Source: Prevotellaceae bacterium
GTDB taxonomy: Bacteria > Bacteroidota > Bacteroidia > Bacteroidales > UBA932
Length of the DNA: 5,167 bases
Direction of reading: 5' to 3'
NCBI GenBank assembly: GCA_031264645.1
Contig: JAISDR010000099.1
Coordinates: forward strand, 1 to 5,167
Position 1 is the stretch's first letter. Every line of letters starts with the position of its first letter. The notes below the pieces were generated by a model that saw nothing but the letters and a program-made list of their open reading frames with translations, searched no databases and had not been told where the DNA came from. Below are positions 1-5,167 of this stretch, one piece after another. A program made the position numbers and the translations under genes.

Positions 1-235
1 CGCTTCCCGCCTTGTGATAAGTCGCCAGCACATGCGCATGATCGTGGGGCGCCACAACTGTTCCGGTATTTCCCGTGCGCACTTCTTTGCCTCCTATAAT
101 CAGGGGAATATCGACTACCATTTCGCTTTGACGCTTCAATTCAGCCTTGACGGCTTCCCTCTCTTTCGAACCGGAGGCATAATTCATTACCGGCTCATTT
201 GCCGGTTTCTCGAACCGGAAAATTGAATTGTTCAT
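1..235 (-). CDS. pruA: Delta-1-pyrroline-5-carboxylate dehydrogenase, N-terminal part (cut by window edge)
   Basis: The 78 visible residues begin at an ATG at 235 and run off the left edge, so this is the first part of a protein that is usually about 540 residues. The family oxidises L-glutamate gamma-semialdehyde (in equilibrium with pyrroline-5-carboxylate) to glutamate using NAD+, the last step of proline and ornithine/arginine breakdown in the cytoplasm. Recognition rests on family-typical N-terminal blocks: NEPVMNYASGSKERE (residues 14-28), IPLIIGGKEVRTGNTG (44-59) and the strongly characteristic APHDHAHVLATYHKA (62-76). The catalytic cysteine and Rossmann glycines lie outside the window. 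No Shine-Dalgarno is seen; the leader is A/T-rich (ATAATAGAT before the ATG). The lipoprotein gene ends 17 bases upstream on the same strand, so the two probably share a transcript. A stand-alone dehydrogenase is more likely than the back half of a PutA fusion, because the protein starts here. Confidence 0.88.
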   Translation of the reverse strand, partial: MNNSIFRFEKPANEPVMNYASGSKEREAVKAELKRQSEMVVDIPLIIGGKEVRTGNTGTVVAPHDHAHVLATYHKAGS

Positions 236-252
236 ATCTATTATAATTGAAT

Positions 253-711
253 TTACCAAACTATAGCTACCCTGAAATGTTCCGTATCGGGTCTGAAAAG
301 ACTGGTGAGATAATCGCTTACATGAACTTTCAGAGCAATTGTCCCATCTCTTGCTATATCATACGAATACTGTATGGAATAGTATTTTTCTTCTCCGTTT
401 TCTAAAATCTCCACTCCGTAGTATGTATAAGGCAGTGGAAGTTGCAGCTCCGTATTTTTTCCGAAATCCTGATACATATAAACGCTTACAATTCCATCGA
501 CATACGGAAAATTATCGAAGATATACTCATAGTATGAGTCTATTTCGTCTAATCCTCCAACAAGTTTCCAGTCTCTGGCTTTTACTTCGAGGTTTTCTGT
601 GTGCCAGTTCGGTACATCAAAGTTTTCGGGGGGCAAGTTTGTGTTTTCCGTACAGGAATTAAAAACTGCCAGTGATAGTATTGCAACAGCAATAAATTTA
701 ATTGTCTTCAT
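253..711 (-). CDS. Small predicted lipoprotein of unknown function
   Basis: This encodes 152 residues. Residues 1-19 form a lipoprotein signal peptide: basic start MKTIK, hydrophobic core FIAVAILSLAVF, then the lipobox FNSC with the acylated cysteine at 20. The residues after the cysteine (TENTNLPPEN) lack the acidic cluster reported as a surface-export signal in some Bacteroidota lipoproteins, so a periplasm-facing location is possible but unproven. The mature part is about 130 residues, rich in aromatic residues and in alternating patterns that suggest beta strands (for example YSIQYSYDI at 111-119), and ends in FRVAIVW. Its shape recalls small uncharacterised Bacteroidota lipoproteins with a similar aromatic C-terminal end, but this is from memory and no domain is assigned. 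It stands 54 bases after the nuclease gene with its own possible promoter, and 17 bases before the P5C dehydrogenase gene. Base composition is more A/T-rich than in the aminotransferase cluster. Confidence 0.85.
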   Translation of the reverse strand: MKTIKFIAVAILSLAVFNSCTENTNLPPENFDVPNWHTENLEVKARDWKLVGGLDEIDSYYEYIFDNFPYVDGIVSVYMYQDFGKNTELQLPLPYTYYGVEILENGEEKYYSIQYSYDIARDGTIALKVHVSDYLTSLFRPDTEHFRVAIVW

Positions 712-749
712 ATATCTATTATATTTTATATTTAAAAATTCAAAGTAAT

Positions 750-757
750 CAAAATTA
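750..757 (-). promoter_or_regulatory. Possible -7 element for the lipoprotein gene
   Basis: On the minus strand this reads TAATTTTG, a full match to the Bacteroidota -7 consensus TAnnTTTG. It would give a leader of about 30 bases before the ATG at 711. I see no TTTG at the expected -33 spacing, and the region is A/T-rich, so chance occurrence is a real possibility. Confidence 0.35.
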
Positions 758-761
758 TTAA
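750..761. repeat. Left copy of a 12-base direct repeat flanking the nuclease gene
   Basis: CAAAATTATTAA on the plus strand, lying 4 bases beyond the nuclease stop codon. An identical copy in the same orientation is at 1794-1805, upstream of the nuclease start. It may be an insertion footprint, or it may reflect two similar promoters, since each copy contains a TAnnTTTG match on the minus strand. Confidence 0.5.
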
Positions 762-765
762 TTAA

Positions 766-1761
766 TTAAGGCTGTTTCTCCCGAAGAAGACGTTCCATTT
801 CTGCAAGTTTTTCCCTCAATTCTATATTTTCCTTAGCCTGGACATCAATAGTTTTATCCTTTTCTTCAATAGTTTTATCCTTTTCTTCGAGCGCTTTATC
901 CTTTTCCTTGAGAGCTTTTTTATTTTCTTCGATAGTTTTATCCTTTTCTTTGAGTGCATTGTTAAAAACACGCAAAGCTTCTTTTTCGTCTTCTATTTTT
1001 TTACGGTCTTCAGAATTGGTTGCCATTTCGCTGAGAATACCGGTGATAAGCTTCATATTTTTATCGCTCGGCAGATAGGGATATGCTTTCATTACATCCG
1101 AACCCTGTACGACAAAATAATTCTGTTCAAAAATACTGAGCAGCCTGTCAAGGTTTGTCGTATAGCGCACATCGGTGATTCTGCCTGCCTGAATGACATA
1201 ACAGTCATGGGTAAGCTGTTCTATAAATTCTGACTTTGCATTGATTGGCGTCTGGTCGCGCATGTCAGCGCTTACACGTCCGGTTTTAACGCAGGGACAT
1301 TCTATTTCGCGGAGATTGTTTCCCAGAATATAGATTGTCGTAATCGGCAGGCTTGTTTCCTTCCCGTCTATAATCTCTTCTCTTGCATACTGTTCCCCGA
1401 GATATTTGCGAAAACGCATTACATCCATGATGTCCCACGATTTCTGGACTTCTATCAGTATCTTTTTCCGTTTGCCGTCTTTGGTGCGAACACTTGCCAT
1501 GAAGTCCAGCCGGAAGATGGAAAAATATTCAGTACTTTTTTCTATGTTCCCTTTTTTCTTATTTTCCTCATTCTCCTCCTTTTTATAGGTGAACTCCTGC
1601 GGCAGAACGGATACCTTTTCTATCTGCTGTCCAAGTATGGTACTGAGAAAAAACTTCACTATACGCTGATTTTCCATCAATCTCTTAAACACTGTATCGT
1701 ATATCGGATTGGCGATAATGAGCGATTGTGTTCCTTCTTTATTTACTTCTTCCGTCTCCAT
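766..1761 (-). CDS. PD-(D/E)XK nuclease-family protein (Rpn/transposase-like) with C-terminal coiled coil
   Basis: I chose the ATG at 1761 (331 residues). A TTG at 1770 would add three residues, but the ATG is preceded by an A-rich leader and is the better start. The N-terminal block NPIYDTVFKRLMEN (residues 18-31) is typical of the PDDEXK_2 / Rpn group. The likely catalytic set is D86 in RLDFMA and E104-V-Q106 in ILIEVQKS, giving the D...E-x-Q form seen in this group in place of E-x-K. A Lys/Glu-rich insert (about 59-77) separates the N-terminal block from the first catalytic residue. From about 250 to 328 the chain is a heptad coiled coil built on KEKDKTIEE-like repeats, which probably drives oligomerisation. 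The family is often annotated as transposase, but E. coli Rpn proteins act as nucleases promoting recombination. No complete insertion-sequence ends were found. Its role here is unknown; it sits between two metabolic loci with its own possible promoter. Confidence 0.85.
   Translation of the reverse strand: METEEVNKEGTQSLIIANPIYDTVFKRLMENQRIVKFFLSTILGQQIEKVSVLPQEFTYKKEENEENKKKGNIEKSTEYFSIFRLDFMASVRTKDGKRKKILIEVQKSWDIMDVMRFRKYLGEQYAREEIIDGKETSLPITTIYILGNNLREIECPCVKTGRVSADMRDQTPINAKSEFIEQLTHDCYVIQAGRITDVRYTTNLDRLLSIFEQNYFVVQGSDVMKAYPYLPSDKNMKLITGILSEMATNSEDRKKIEDEKEALRVFNNALKEKDKTIEENKKALKEKDKALEEKDKTIEEKDKTIDVQAKENIELREKLAEMERLLREKQP
848..952 (-). repeat. Five tandem 21-base units inside the nuclease gene (coiled-coil heptads)
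   Basis: Five consecutive 21-base units start at 848, 869, 890, 911 and 932. The first, second and fifth are nearly identical on the plus strand (ATAGTTTTATCCTTTTCTT, then CA, CG or TG). The third and fourth have diverged. Each unit encodes seven residues (variants of KEKDKTIEE), so the DNA period equals one coiled-coil heptad, and gain or loss of a unit keeps the reading frame and the heptad register. Confidence 0.9.
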
Positions 1762-1793
1762 TTTTATCAATCAATTAATGTTGTAACAGGCCG

Positions 1794-1801
1794 CAAAATT
1801 A
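1794..1801 (-). promoter_or_regulatory. Possible -7 element for the nuclease gene
   Basis: On the minus strand this reads TAATTTTG, a full match to TAnnTTTG, placed about 33 bases before the chosen ATG at 1761. The same octamer at similar spacing stands before the lipoprotein gene. No clear -33 TTTG is seen. If it works, the nuclease gene is transcribed separately from the symporter cluster. Confidence 0.4.
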
Positions 1802-1805
1802 TTAA
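1794..1805. repeat. Right copy of the 12-base direct repeat flanking the nuclease gene
   Basis: CAAAATTATTAA, identical in sequence and orientation to 750-761. The flanking bases differ between the copies (CCG before and ATAT after here; AAT before and TTAA after on the left), so identity is confined to the 12 bases. Confidence 0.5.
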
Positions 1806-1817
1806 ATATTTTTAATA
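1800..1817. repeat. A/T-only inverted repeat overlapping the possible -7 element
   Basis: TATTAAA and TTTAATA form perfect 7-base arms around a 4-base centre. The palindrome lies between the symporter stop (1872) and the nuclease start (1761) and overlaps the upstream end of the TAATTTTG element by two bases. It could be an operator or a weak A/T hairpin. It is a poor intrinsic terminator, because the stem has no G-C pairs. Confidence 0.35.
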
Positions 1818-1871
1818 CTGTATTTCGAAAATGTAAATGGGTGTACGACAAAATTCTGCATTTCAATTCTC

Positions 1872-3044
1872 TTAAGTTTTACCGCCGAGTTTATCCACTA
1901 TTATTGCGACAGCGCCGTCGCCGGTAACATTACATGCCGTTCCAAAGCTGTCGATAGCGATATACAGGGCAATCATCAGTCCTACGGAACTTTCGTCGAA
2001 ATGGAGCATCGACTGCAGTATGGCTATGGAAGCCATGATTGCTCCTCCCGGCACTCCCGGCGCGGCTATCATCATTATTCCCAGCATGAAAATAAAGCCG
2101 GCATACAGCAAAACATCGTGAGGCAAACCTGTCATAATGCATATTGCCAGACTGGTTGCAACGATTTTCAAGGTGCTGCCCGAGAGGTGAATCGTTGCAC
2201 ACAGCGGGACGCAAAAGTCTGCAATATCTTCGTTCACGCCAAGTTTCTTTACCTGATTGAGCGTAACCGGGATGGTCGCCGCCGAAGAGGAAGTGCCAAG
2301 AGCAGTCATGTACGCGGGCATCATCCCGTACAGCAGCTTGAAGGGATTCCTTTTGGCAAACCCTCCGGCTATGCTGAACATGATGACAAGCAGAAGTATA
2401 TGCAGTATGAAAATCACCAGAATAATCCTTCCAAAAATGGAAATAATCCTGAATGCCTCCCCCGAATGGCTCATGCCGAGAAATATGCCGAATATAAAGA
2501 CCGGCAGCAGTGGAATTATGACGCTTGTGATTACCTTTTCGATTATTGACTTAAATTCTTCCATTGCCGACTTTATCGTTGTGCCCTTGCTGAATGCGTT
2601 TCCGATGCCAATGACAAAAGCCAGCAGCAGGGCGGTCATAACGTCGAATACCGGCGCCATCTCCAGCGAGAAATACGGCGAAACTGTCCCGGATTCGGTA
2701 CTTTTGATGCTGTCGGGCGAAAAAACGCTGTCGCCGATCAGCGAGGGATATATTGCGCTGCACGAAAAGTAGGAAAAGAATCCCGAGAAAAGCGTAAATC
2801 CGTATGCCAGAATTACAGTGATAATCAGCAAGCGTCCGGCATTTTTACCCATGTCGGCAATTCCGGGAGCGACCAGACCTACCACTATCAAGGGAATACA
2901 GAAGCCCAGGAAACCTGAAAACAAATCGTTGAAGGTCGCAAAAATCCTTACGCTCCACTCCGGCGCAAAGTTTCCCAAGACAAGTCCAGCAATAATGGCT
3001 GTCAGTACTCTGGGAAGCAATCCAAATTTAAACGCCTTTTTCAT
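1872..3044 (-). CDS. DAACS-family (dicarboxylate/amino acid:cation) symporter with non-canonical substrate site
   Basis: This encodes a 390-residue inner-membrane protein, slightly short for the glutamate-transporter fold, with hydrophobic segments throughout and one polar loop at about 105-125. Family landmarks are in the right order: the HP1 serine motif SSSAATIPVT (252-261), the TM7 block ATIHLSGST (283-291), the HP2 tip AAPGVPGG (327-334), and TM8 DSFGTACNVTGD (365-376). The family imports acidic or neutral amino acids or dicarboxylates with Na+ or H+. Two departures matter. The TM7 NMDGT motif is HLSGS (286-290), and the TM8 arginine that binds the side-chain carboxylate in GltPh (R397) is glycine at 368, while the matching D365, T369, N372 and D376 remain. 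A glutamate or aspartate substrate should therefore not be assumed. From memory, the HLSGST/DSFGTACN form recurs in gut Bacteroidota, so it looks like a subfamily trait. The ATG at 3044 overlaps the hydrolase stop as ATGA, implying translational coupling. Confidence 0.92.
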   Translation of the reverse strand: MKKAFKFGLLPRVLTAIIAGLVLGNFAPEWSVRIFATFNDLFSGFLGFCIPLIVVGLVAPGIADMGKNAGRLLIITVILAYGFTLFSGFFSYFSCSAIYPSLIGDSVFSPDSIKSTESGTVSPYFSLEMAPVFDVMTALLLAFVIGIGNAFSKGTTIKSAMEEFKSIIEKVITSVIIPLLPVFIFGIFLGMSHSGEAFRIISIFGRIILVIFILHILLLVIMFSIAGGFAKRNPFKLLYGMMPAYMTALGTSSSAATIPVTLNQVKKLGVNEDIADFCVPLCATIHLSGSTLKIVATSLAICIMTGLPHDVLLYAGFIFMLGIMMIAAPGVPGGAIMASIAILQSMLHFDESSVGLMIALYIAIDSFGTACNVTGDGAVAIIVDKLGGKT

Positions 3045-3934
3045 TGAACGGGAAACGGCGTAAACTCATATCCTTCATCCTTAGCCTTTATATCCCCGAT
3101 TGAAGGAAAAGCGATGTGCATGCCGGCAATCGGGATTTTGTTTTTTGCTACATAATCCAACAGCTTTTTGCGGTATGCAACAGCCTGTTCCGGATTGACG
3201 TCGTATGTGATTGCCACTTCGGGATGAGGCATCTGTACCGCCATGGCATGAGTCAGGTCTCCCCAGATAAACACGCGCGAACCGGCAGATTCAAACATGT
3301 ACCCGGCATGTCCGGGCGTGTGTCCGTATGCGGCAATGCCCTTGACTCCGGGGATAATCTCCTTCGCGTCCTCTCCCGCTTCGGACGGGACAAACAGATG
3401 AAGCCTGTCTTTGTACGCAGCTATAACGTCCTGCGCCTGACGTCCTCTTTCGCTGTTGCCCATCCAGTAGTCATGTTCGGGCTGGGGGAGATAGAGTTCA
3501 GCCTTGGGAAAGGCAACTTTGGCGTCTTTAATCATGCCGCCGATATGGTCGCCATGCATGTGAGTCAGCAGAACAACGTCCACTTTTTCAGCAGACGTCC
3601 CCAGCGATTTCAGGTTGTCGAACAGATTTCGCCCGAAACCGGCGTCTATCAGAATCGTTTTACCGTCCATCTGCACAAGAAACGCATTGACGGCAGAGGG
3701 ATAAGTTCCATCGGGAACATGCTTTTTCAGCATCTCGGGGGTAGTCCCGATAAGATTGTCAGGCTTGTTATTCTGCTGACCTTCGGATAAAACGCTCACA
3801 GTCGCGTTCCCGATTTTGAACGTGGCGACTTTCCCTGTCTCCTGAGCCGGAGACTTGTGTACGGATATGACCGCAATCAAAAGGAATGAAAGGACAGTTT
3901 TCCATGTAACATTCCCGCTTCCAAAATTTTTCAT
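3041..3934 (-). CDS. Exported metallo-beta-lactamase-fold hydrolase, methyl parathion hydrolase-like
   Basis: This encodes 297 residues. An N-terminal signal (hydrophobic VLSFLLIAVISV at 14-25, likely cut after SPA at 30) predicts export to the periplasm. A full set of two-metal ligands is visible: H125, H127, D129 and H130 in THMHGDHIGG, H209 in GHTPGH, D226 in WGDLTH, and H273 in GMHIAFPSIG. The order and the surrounding blocks (GHTPGHAGYMFES, GDLTHAMAVQ, RKKLLDYVAKNK, the closing GYEFTPF) match methyl parathion hydrolase, a secreted di-zinc enzyme, better than generic glyoxalase II or beta-lactamases. Organophosphate hydrolysis is unlikely to be its natural task; an ester, lactone or phosphoester is more plausible, and the substrate is unknown. 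The gene starts 7 bases after the aminotransferase stop, and its TGA overlaps the symporter ATG, so all three should be co-expressed. The leader is A-rich (AAGTATAAG) with no Shine-Dalgarno. Confidence 0.9.
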   Translation of the reverse strand: MKNFGSGNVTWKTVLSFLLIAVISVHKSPAQETGKVATFKIGNATVSVLSEGQQNNKPDNLIGTTPEMLKKHVPDGTYPSAVNAFLVQMDGKTILIDAGFGRNLFDNLKSLGTSAEKVDVVLLTHMHGDHIGGMIKDAKVAFPKAELYLPQPEHDYWMGNSERGRQAQDVIAAYKDRLHLFVPSEAGEDAKEIIPGVKGIAAYGHTPGHAGYMFESAGSRVFIWGDLTHAMAVQMPHPEVAITYDVNPEQAVAYRKKLLDYVAKNKIPIAGMHIAFPSIGDIKAKDEGYEFTPFPVQ

Positions 3935-3941
3935 CTTATAC

Positions 3942-5138
3942 TTATTTTAGTTTATTATACTTTTCAAGTGCATGTTTCAGACATTCCATGGCATTCAGCA
4001 AGTCCGCCTTTTTCAGGACGTATGCGATTCGCACCTCGTCTGTTCCCATGTCCTCCGCATGGTAGAAGCCGGACGCCGGAGCAAGCATGACGGTCTGTTT
4101 TCCGTAATCAAACTCTTCGAGTATCCATCTTGCGAAATTTTCGGCGCTGTCCACGGGAAGCCTCGCGATGGTATAGAACGCGCCCTTCGGCATGGGACAG
4201 AACACGCCGTCGATTCTGTTCAAGCCTTCGATAAGGCAGTTGCGCCTTTCCTGATATTCCCTGTGGATTTCGTCAAAATACTCGTCGGGGGTATCGAGAG
4301 CGGCTTCCGCGGCTATTTGACCGATGGCGGGAGCGCACAGCCGCGCCTGGCAAAAGTGCAGCGCCGATTCCGCAACCCTTTTGTTTTTTGTGATTAACGC
4401 GCCTACGCGAATCCCGCACATGCTGTAGCGCTTCGAGGTGGAATCGATAAGTATCACATTCTCCTCTATGCCCTTCAAGTCCATGCACGAGTGATATTCA
4501 AGTCCGTCGTAGCAGAACTCGCGATACACTTCGTCCGAAATCAGAAACAGCCCGTATTTCGCAACAATATCCCTCAACTGCTCCAGTTCCTCTTTCGAGT
4601 ACAGGTATCCGGTAGGATTGTTGGGGTTGCAAAGGAGAACGGCTTTTGTCGACGGACCGATCAGCTTCTCAAACTCTTTCATCGAAGGCATGGCGAATCC
4701 AGATTCTATGCTGGTTGCGATTGGCTTGATTTTCACTCCTGTCTGTACCGCAAACGAGTTGTAGTTTGTGTAGAACGGTTCGGGGACAATAACTTCGTCG
4801 CCCGGATTCAGGCAGATATTCAGGGCTATGACCAGCGCTTCCGAACCGCCGGTCGTTATCAGAATATCTTCGGACGAGACGTCAATTCCAAGCTTGCCGT
4901 AATATTCCGCCAGTTTTTTGCGATACGACAGGTTTCCCGCCGAATGACCGTATTCAATGATTGTGTTTTTCAGCTTGCGAACAGCATCCAAAGCTGTTTG
5001 CGGAGACGAAATGTCCGGCTGTCCTATGTTGAGATGATAAACTTTTATCCCTCTTGCTTTAGCTGCATCTGCGTATGGCACAAGCTTTCTGATTGGAGAC
5101 GCCGGCATCCTGATTCCTTTTTCCGATATATCTAACAT
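3942..5138 (-). CDS. Class I/II PLP-dependent aminotransferase (AspC-like)
   Basis: I chose the ATG at 5138 (398 residues). A GTG at 5153 would add five residues (MKKFG), but it overlaps a possible -7 element, and homologues as I recall them start near MxxISxxG. The fold-type I landmarks are complete: YGHSAGNLSYRKKLAEYY (63-80), CNPNNPTG with N174 (170-177), SDEVY with D202 and Y205 (201-205), the PLP lysine K236 in DSTSKRYSMCGIRVG with R244 on the phosphate side, and R370 in VRIAYVL, which binds the substrate alpha-carboxylate. It is a cytoplasmic enzyme that swaps amino groups between an amino acid and a keto acid, usually with glutamate/2-oxoglutarate as one pair. The amino acid used cannot be read from the sequence; aspartate, aromatic and alanine-type specificities are all possible. 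It is the first visible gene of the cluster with the hydrolase and symporter. Confidence 0.93.
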   Translation of the reverse strand: MLDISEKGIRMPASPIRKLVPYADAAKARGIKVYHLNIGQPDISSPQTALDAVRKLKNTIIEYGHSAGNLSYRKKLAEYYGKLGIDVSSEDILITTGGSEALVIALNICLNPGDEVIVPEPFYTNYNSFAVQTGVKIKPIATSIESGFAMPSMKEFEKLIGPSTKAVLLCNPNNPTGYLYSKEELEQLRDIVAKYGLFLISDEVYREFCYDGLEYHSCMDLKGIEENVILIDSTSKRYSMCGIRVGALITKNKRVAESALHFCQARLCAPAIGQIAAEAALDTPDEYFDEIHREYQERRNCLIEGLNRIDGVFCPMPKGAFYTIARLPVDSAENFARWILEEFDYGKQTVMLAPASGFYHAEDMGTDEVRIAYVLKKADLLNAMECLKHALEKYNKLK

Positions 5139-5152
5139 ACCAAATTTTTTCA

Positions 5153-5160
5153 CAAATATA
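5153..5160 (-). promoter_or_regulatory. Possible -7 element for the aminotransferase cluster
   Basis: On the minus strand this reads TATATTTG, a full match to TAnnTTTG, ending 14 bases before the chosen ATG at 5138. Transcription from it would begin downstream of the alternative GTG at 5153, favouring the ATG and leaving a very short leader. The -33 region lies beyond the window edge and cannot be examined. Confidence 0.35.
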
Positions 5161-5167
5161 TGAATTT

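Noticed and set aside
14..226. Plus-strand open frame of 70 codons at the left edge
   Set aside because: The minus strand encodes a clear P5C dehydrogenase N-terminus over the same bases.
712..765. Intrinsic terminator between the nuclease and lipoprotein genes
   Set aside because: The gap is A/T-rich but has no G-C-containing hairpin followed by a T run on the minus strand.
848..952. Tandem repeat considered as a CRISPR array
   Set aside because: The units are contiguous without spacers, lie in frame inside a gene and encode coiled-coil heptads.
766..1761. Complete insertion sequence
   Set aside because: No convincing terminal inverted repeats were found around the gene, and the protein belongs to a nuclease group whose transposase label is mostly historical. 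The flanking direct repeat is reported separately.
1762..1770. TTG start adding three residues to the nuclease protein
   Set aside because: The ATG at 1761 directly follows an A-rich leader and is the more usual start; nothing supports the TTG.
2001..2772. Two plus-strand open frames (2001-2549 and 2257-2772) opposite the symporter
   Set aside because: They overlap each other in different frames and mirror a transporter with all expected motifs, so they are shadows.
3116..3790. Long open frame of 224 codons on the plus strand
   Set aside because: It is antisense to the hydrolase gene, whose metal-binding motifs are complete. The plus-strand translation shows no recognisable domain.
4491..5135. 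Plus-strand open frame of 214 codons
   Set aside because: It lies antisense to the well-supported aminotransferase and its product looks compositionally random.
5139..5153. GTG start adding five residues to the aminotransferase
   Set aside because: Its first base falls within a TAnnTTTG match, and the ATG at 5138 gives the N-terminus expected for the family.

Overview
The window reads as an ordinary chromosomal stretch of a member of the Bacteroidota. All six genes lie on the minus strand. Shine-Dalgarno sequences are absent before the start codons, which sit in A/T-rich leaders. Three sites match the Bacteroidota -7 promoter element TAnnTTTG. One protein is a short lipoprotein with an FNSC lipobox, and the transporter and aminotransferase are of types I associate with gut Bacteroidota. 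The genus cannot be told from the sequence.

Read in the direction of transcription (right to left), 5138-1872 is a tight three-gene cluster. It holds a class I/II PLP aminotransferase (3942-5138), an exported metallo-beta-lactamase-fold hydrolase resembling methyl parathion hydrolase (3041-3934, 7 bases later), and a DAACS-family symporter (1872-3044, with a 4-base ATGA overlap). The spacing implies one mRNA and linked function: an extracytoplasmic hydrolase could release a small organic or amino acid, the symporter could import it, and the aminotransferase could process it. The substrate is unknown. The symporter lacks the arginine and the NMD residues that define classical glutamate/aspartate carriers.

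The stretch from about 236 to 1871 is more A/T-rich, most clearly at 241-960. It holds a PD-(D/E)XK nuclease-family protein of the Rpn/transposase-like group, whose C-terminal coiled coil is encoded by five tandem 21-base units (766-1761), and a small lipoprotein of unknown function (253-711). The nuclease gene is bracketed by an identical 12-base direct repeat. Each copy also contains a perfect TAnnTTTG, so the repeat may be two similar promoters or a scar of insertion.

The left edge (1-235) holds the first 78 residues of delta-1-pyrroline-5-carboxylate dehydrogenase, 17 bases after the lipoprotein stop and probably co-transcribed with it. No RNA genes, CRISPR arrays, complete insertion sequences or convincing intrinsic terminators were seen. 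No gene-free stretch exceeds 110 bases. I found no clear evidence of a wholly new system. The hydrolase-symporter-aminotransferase cluster is the most interesting part.
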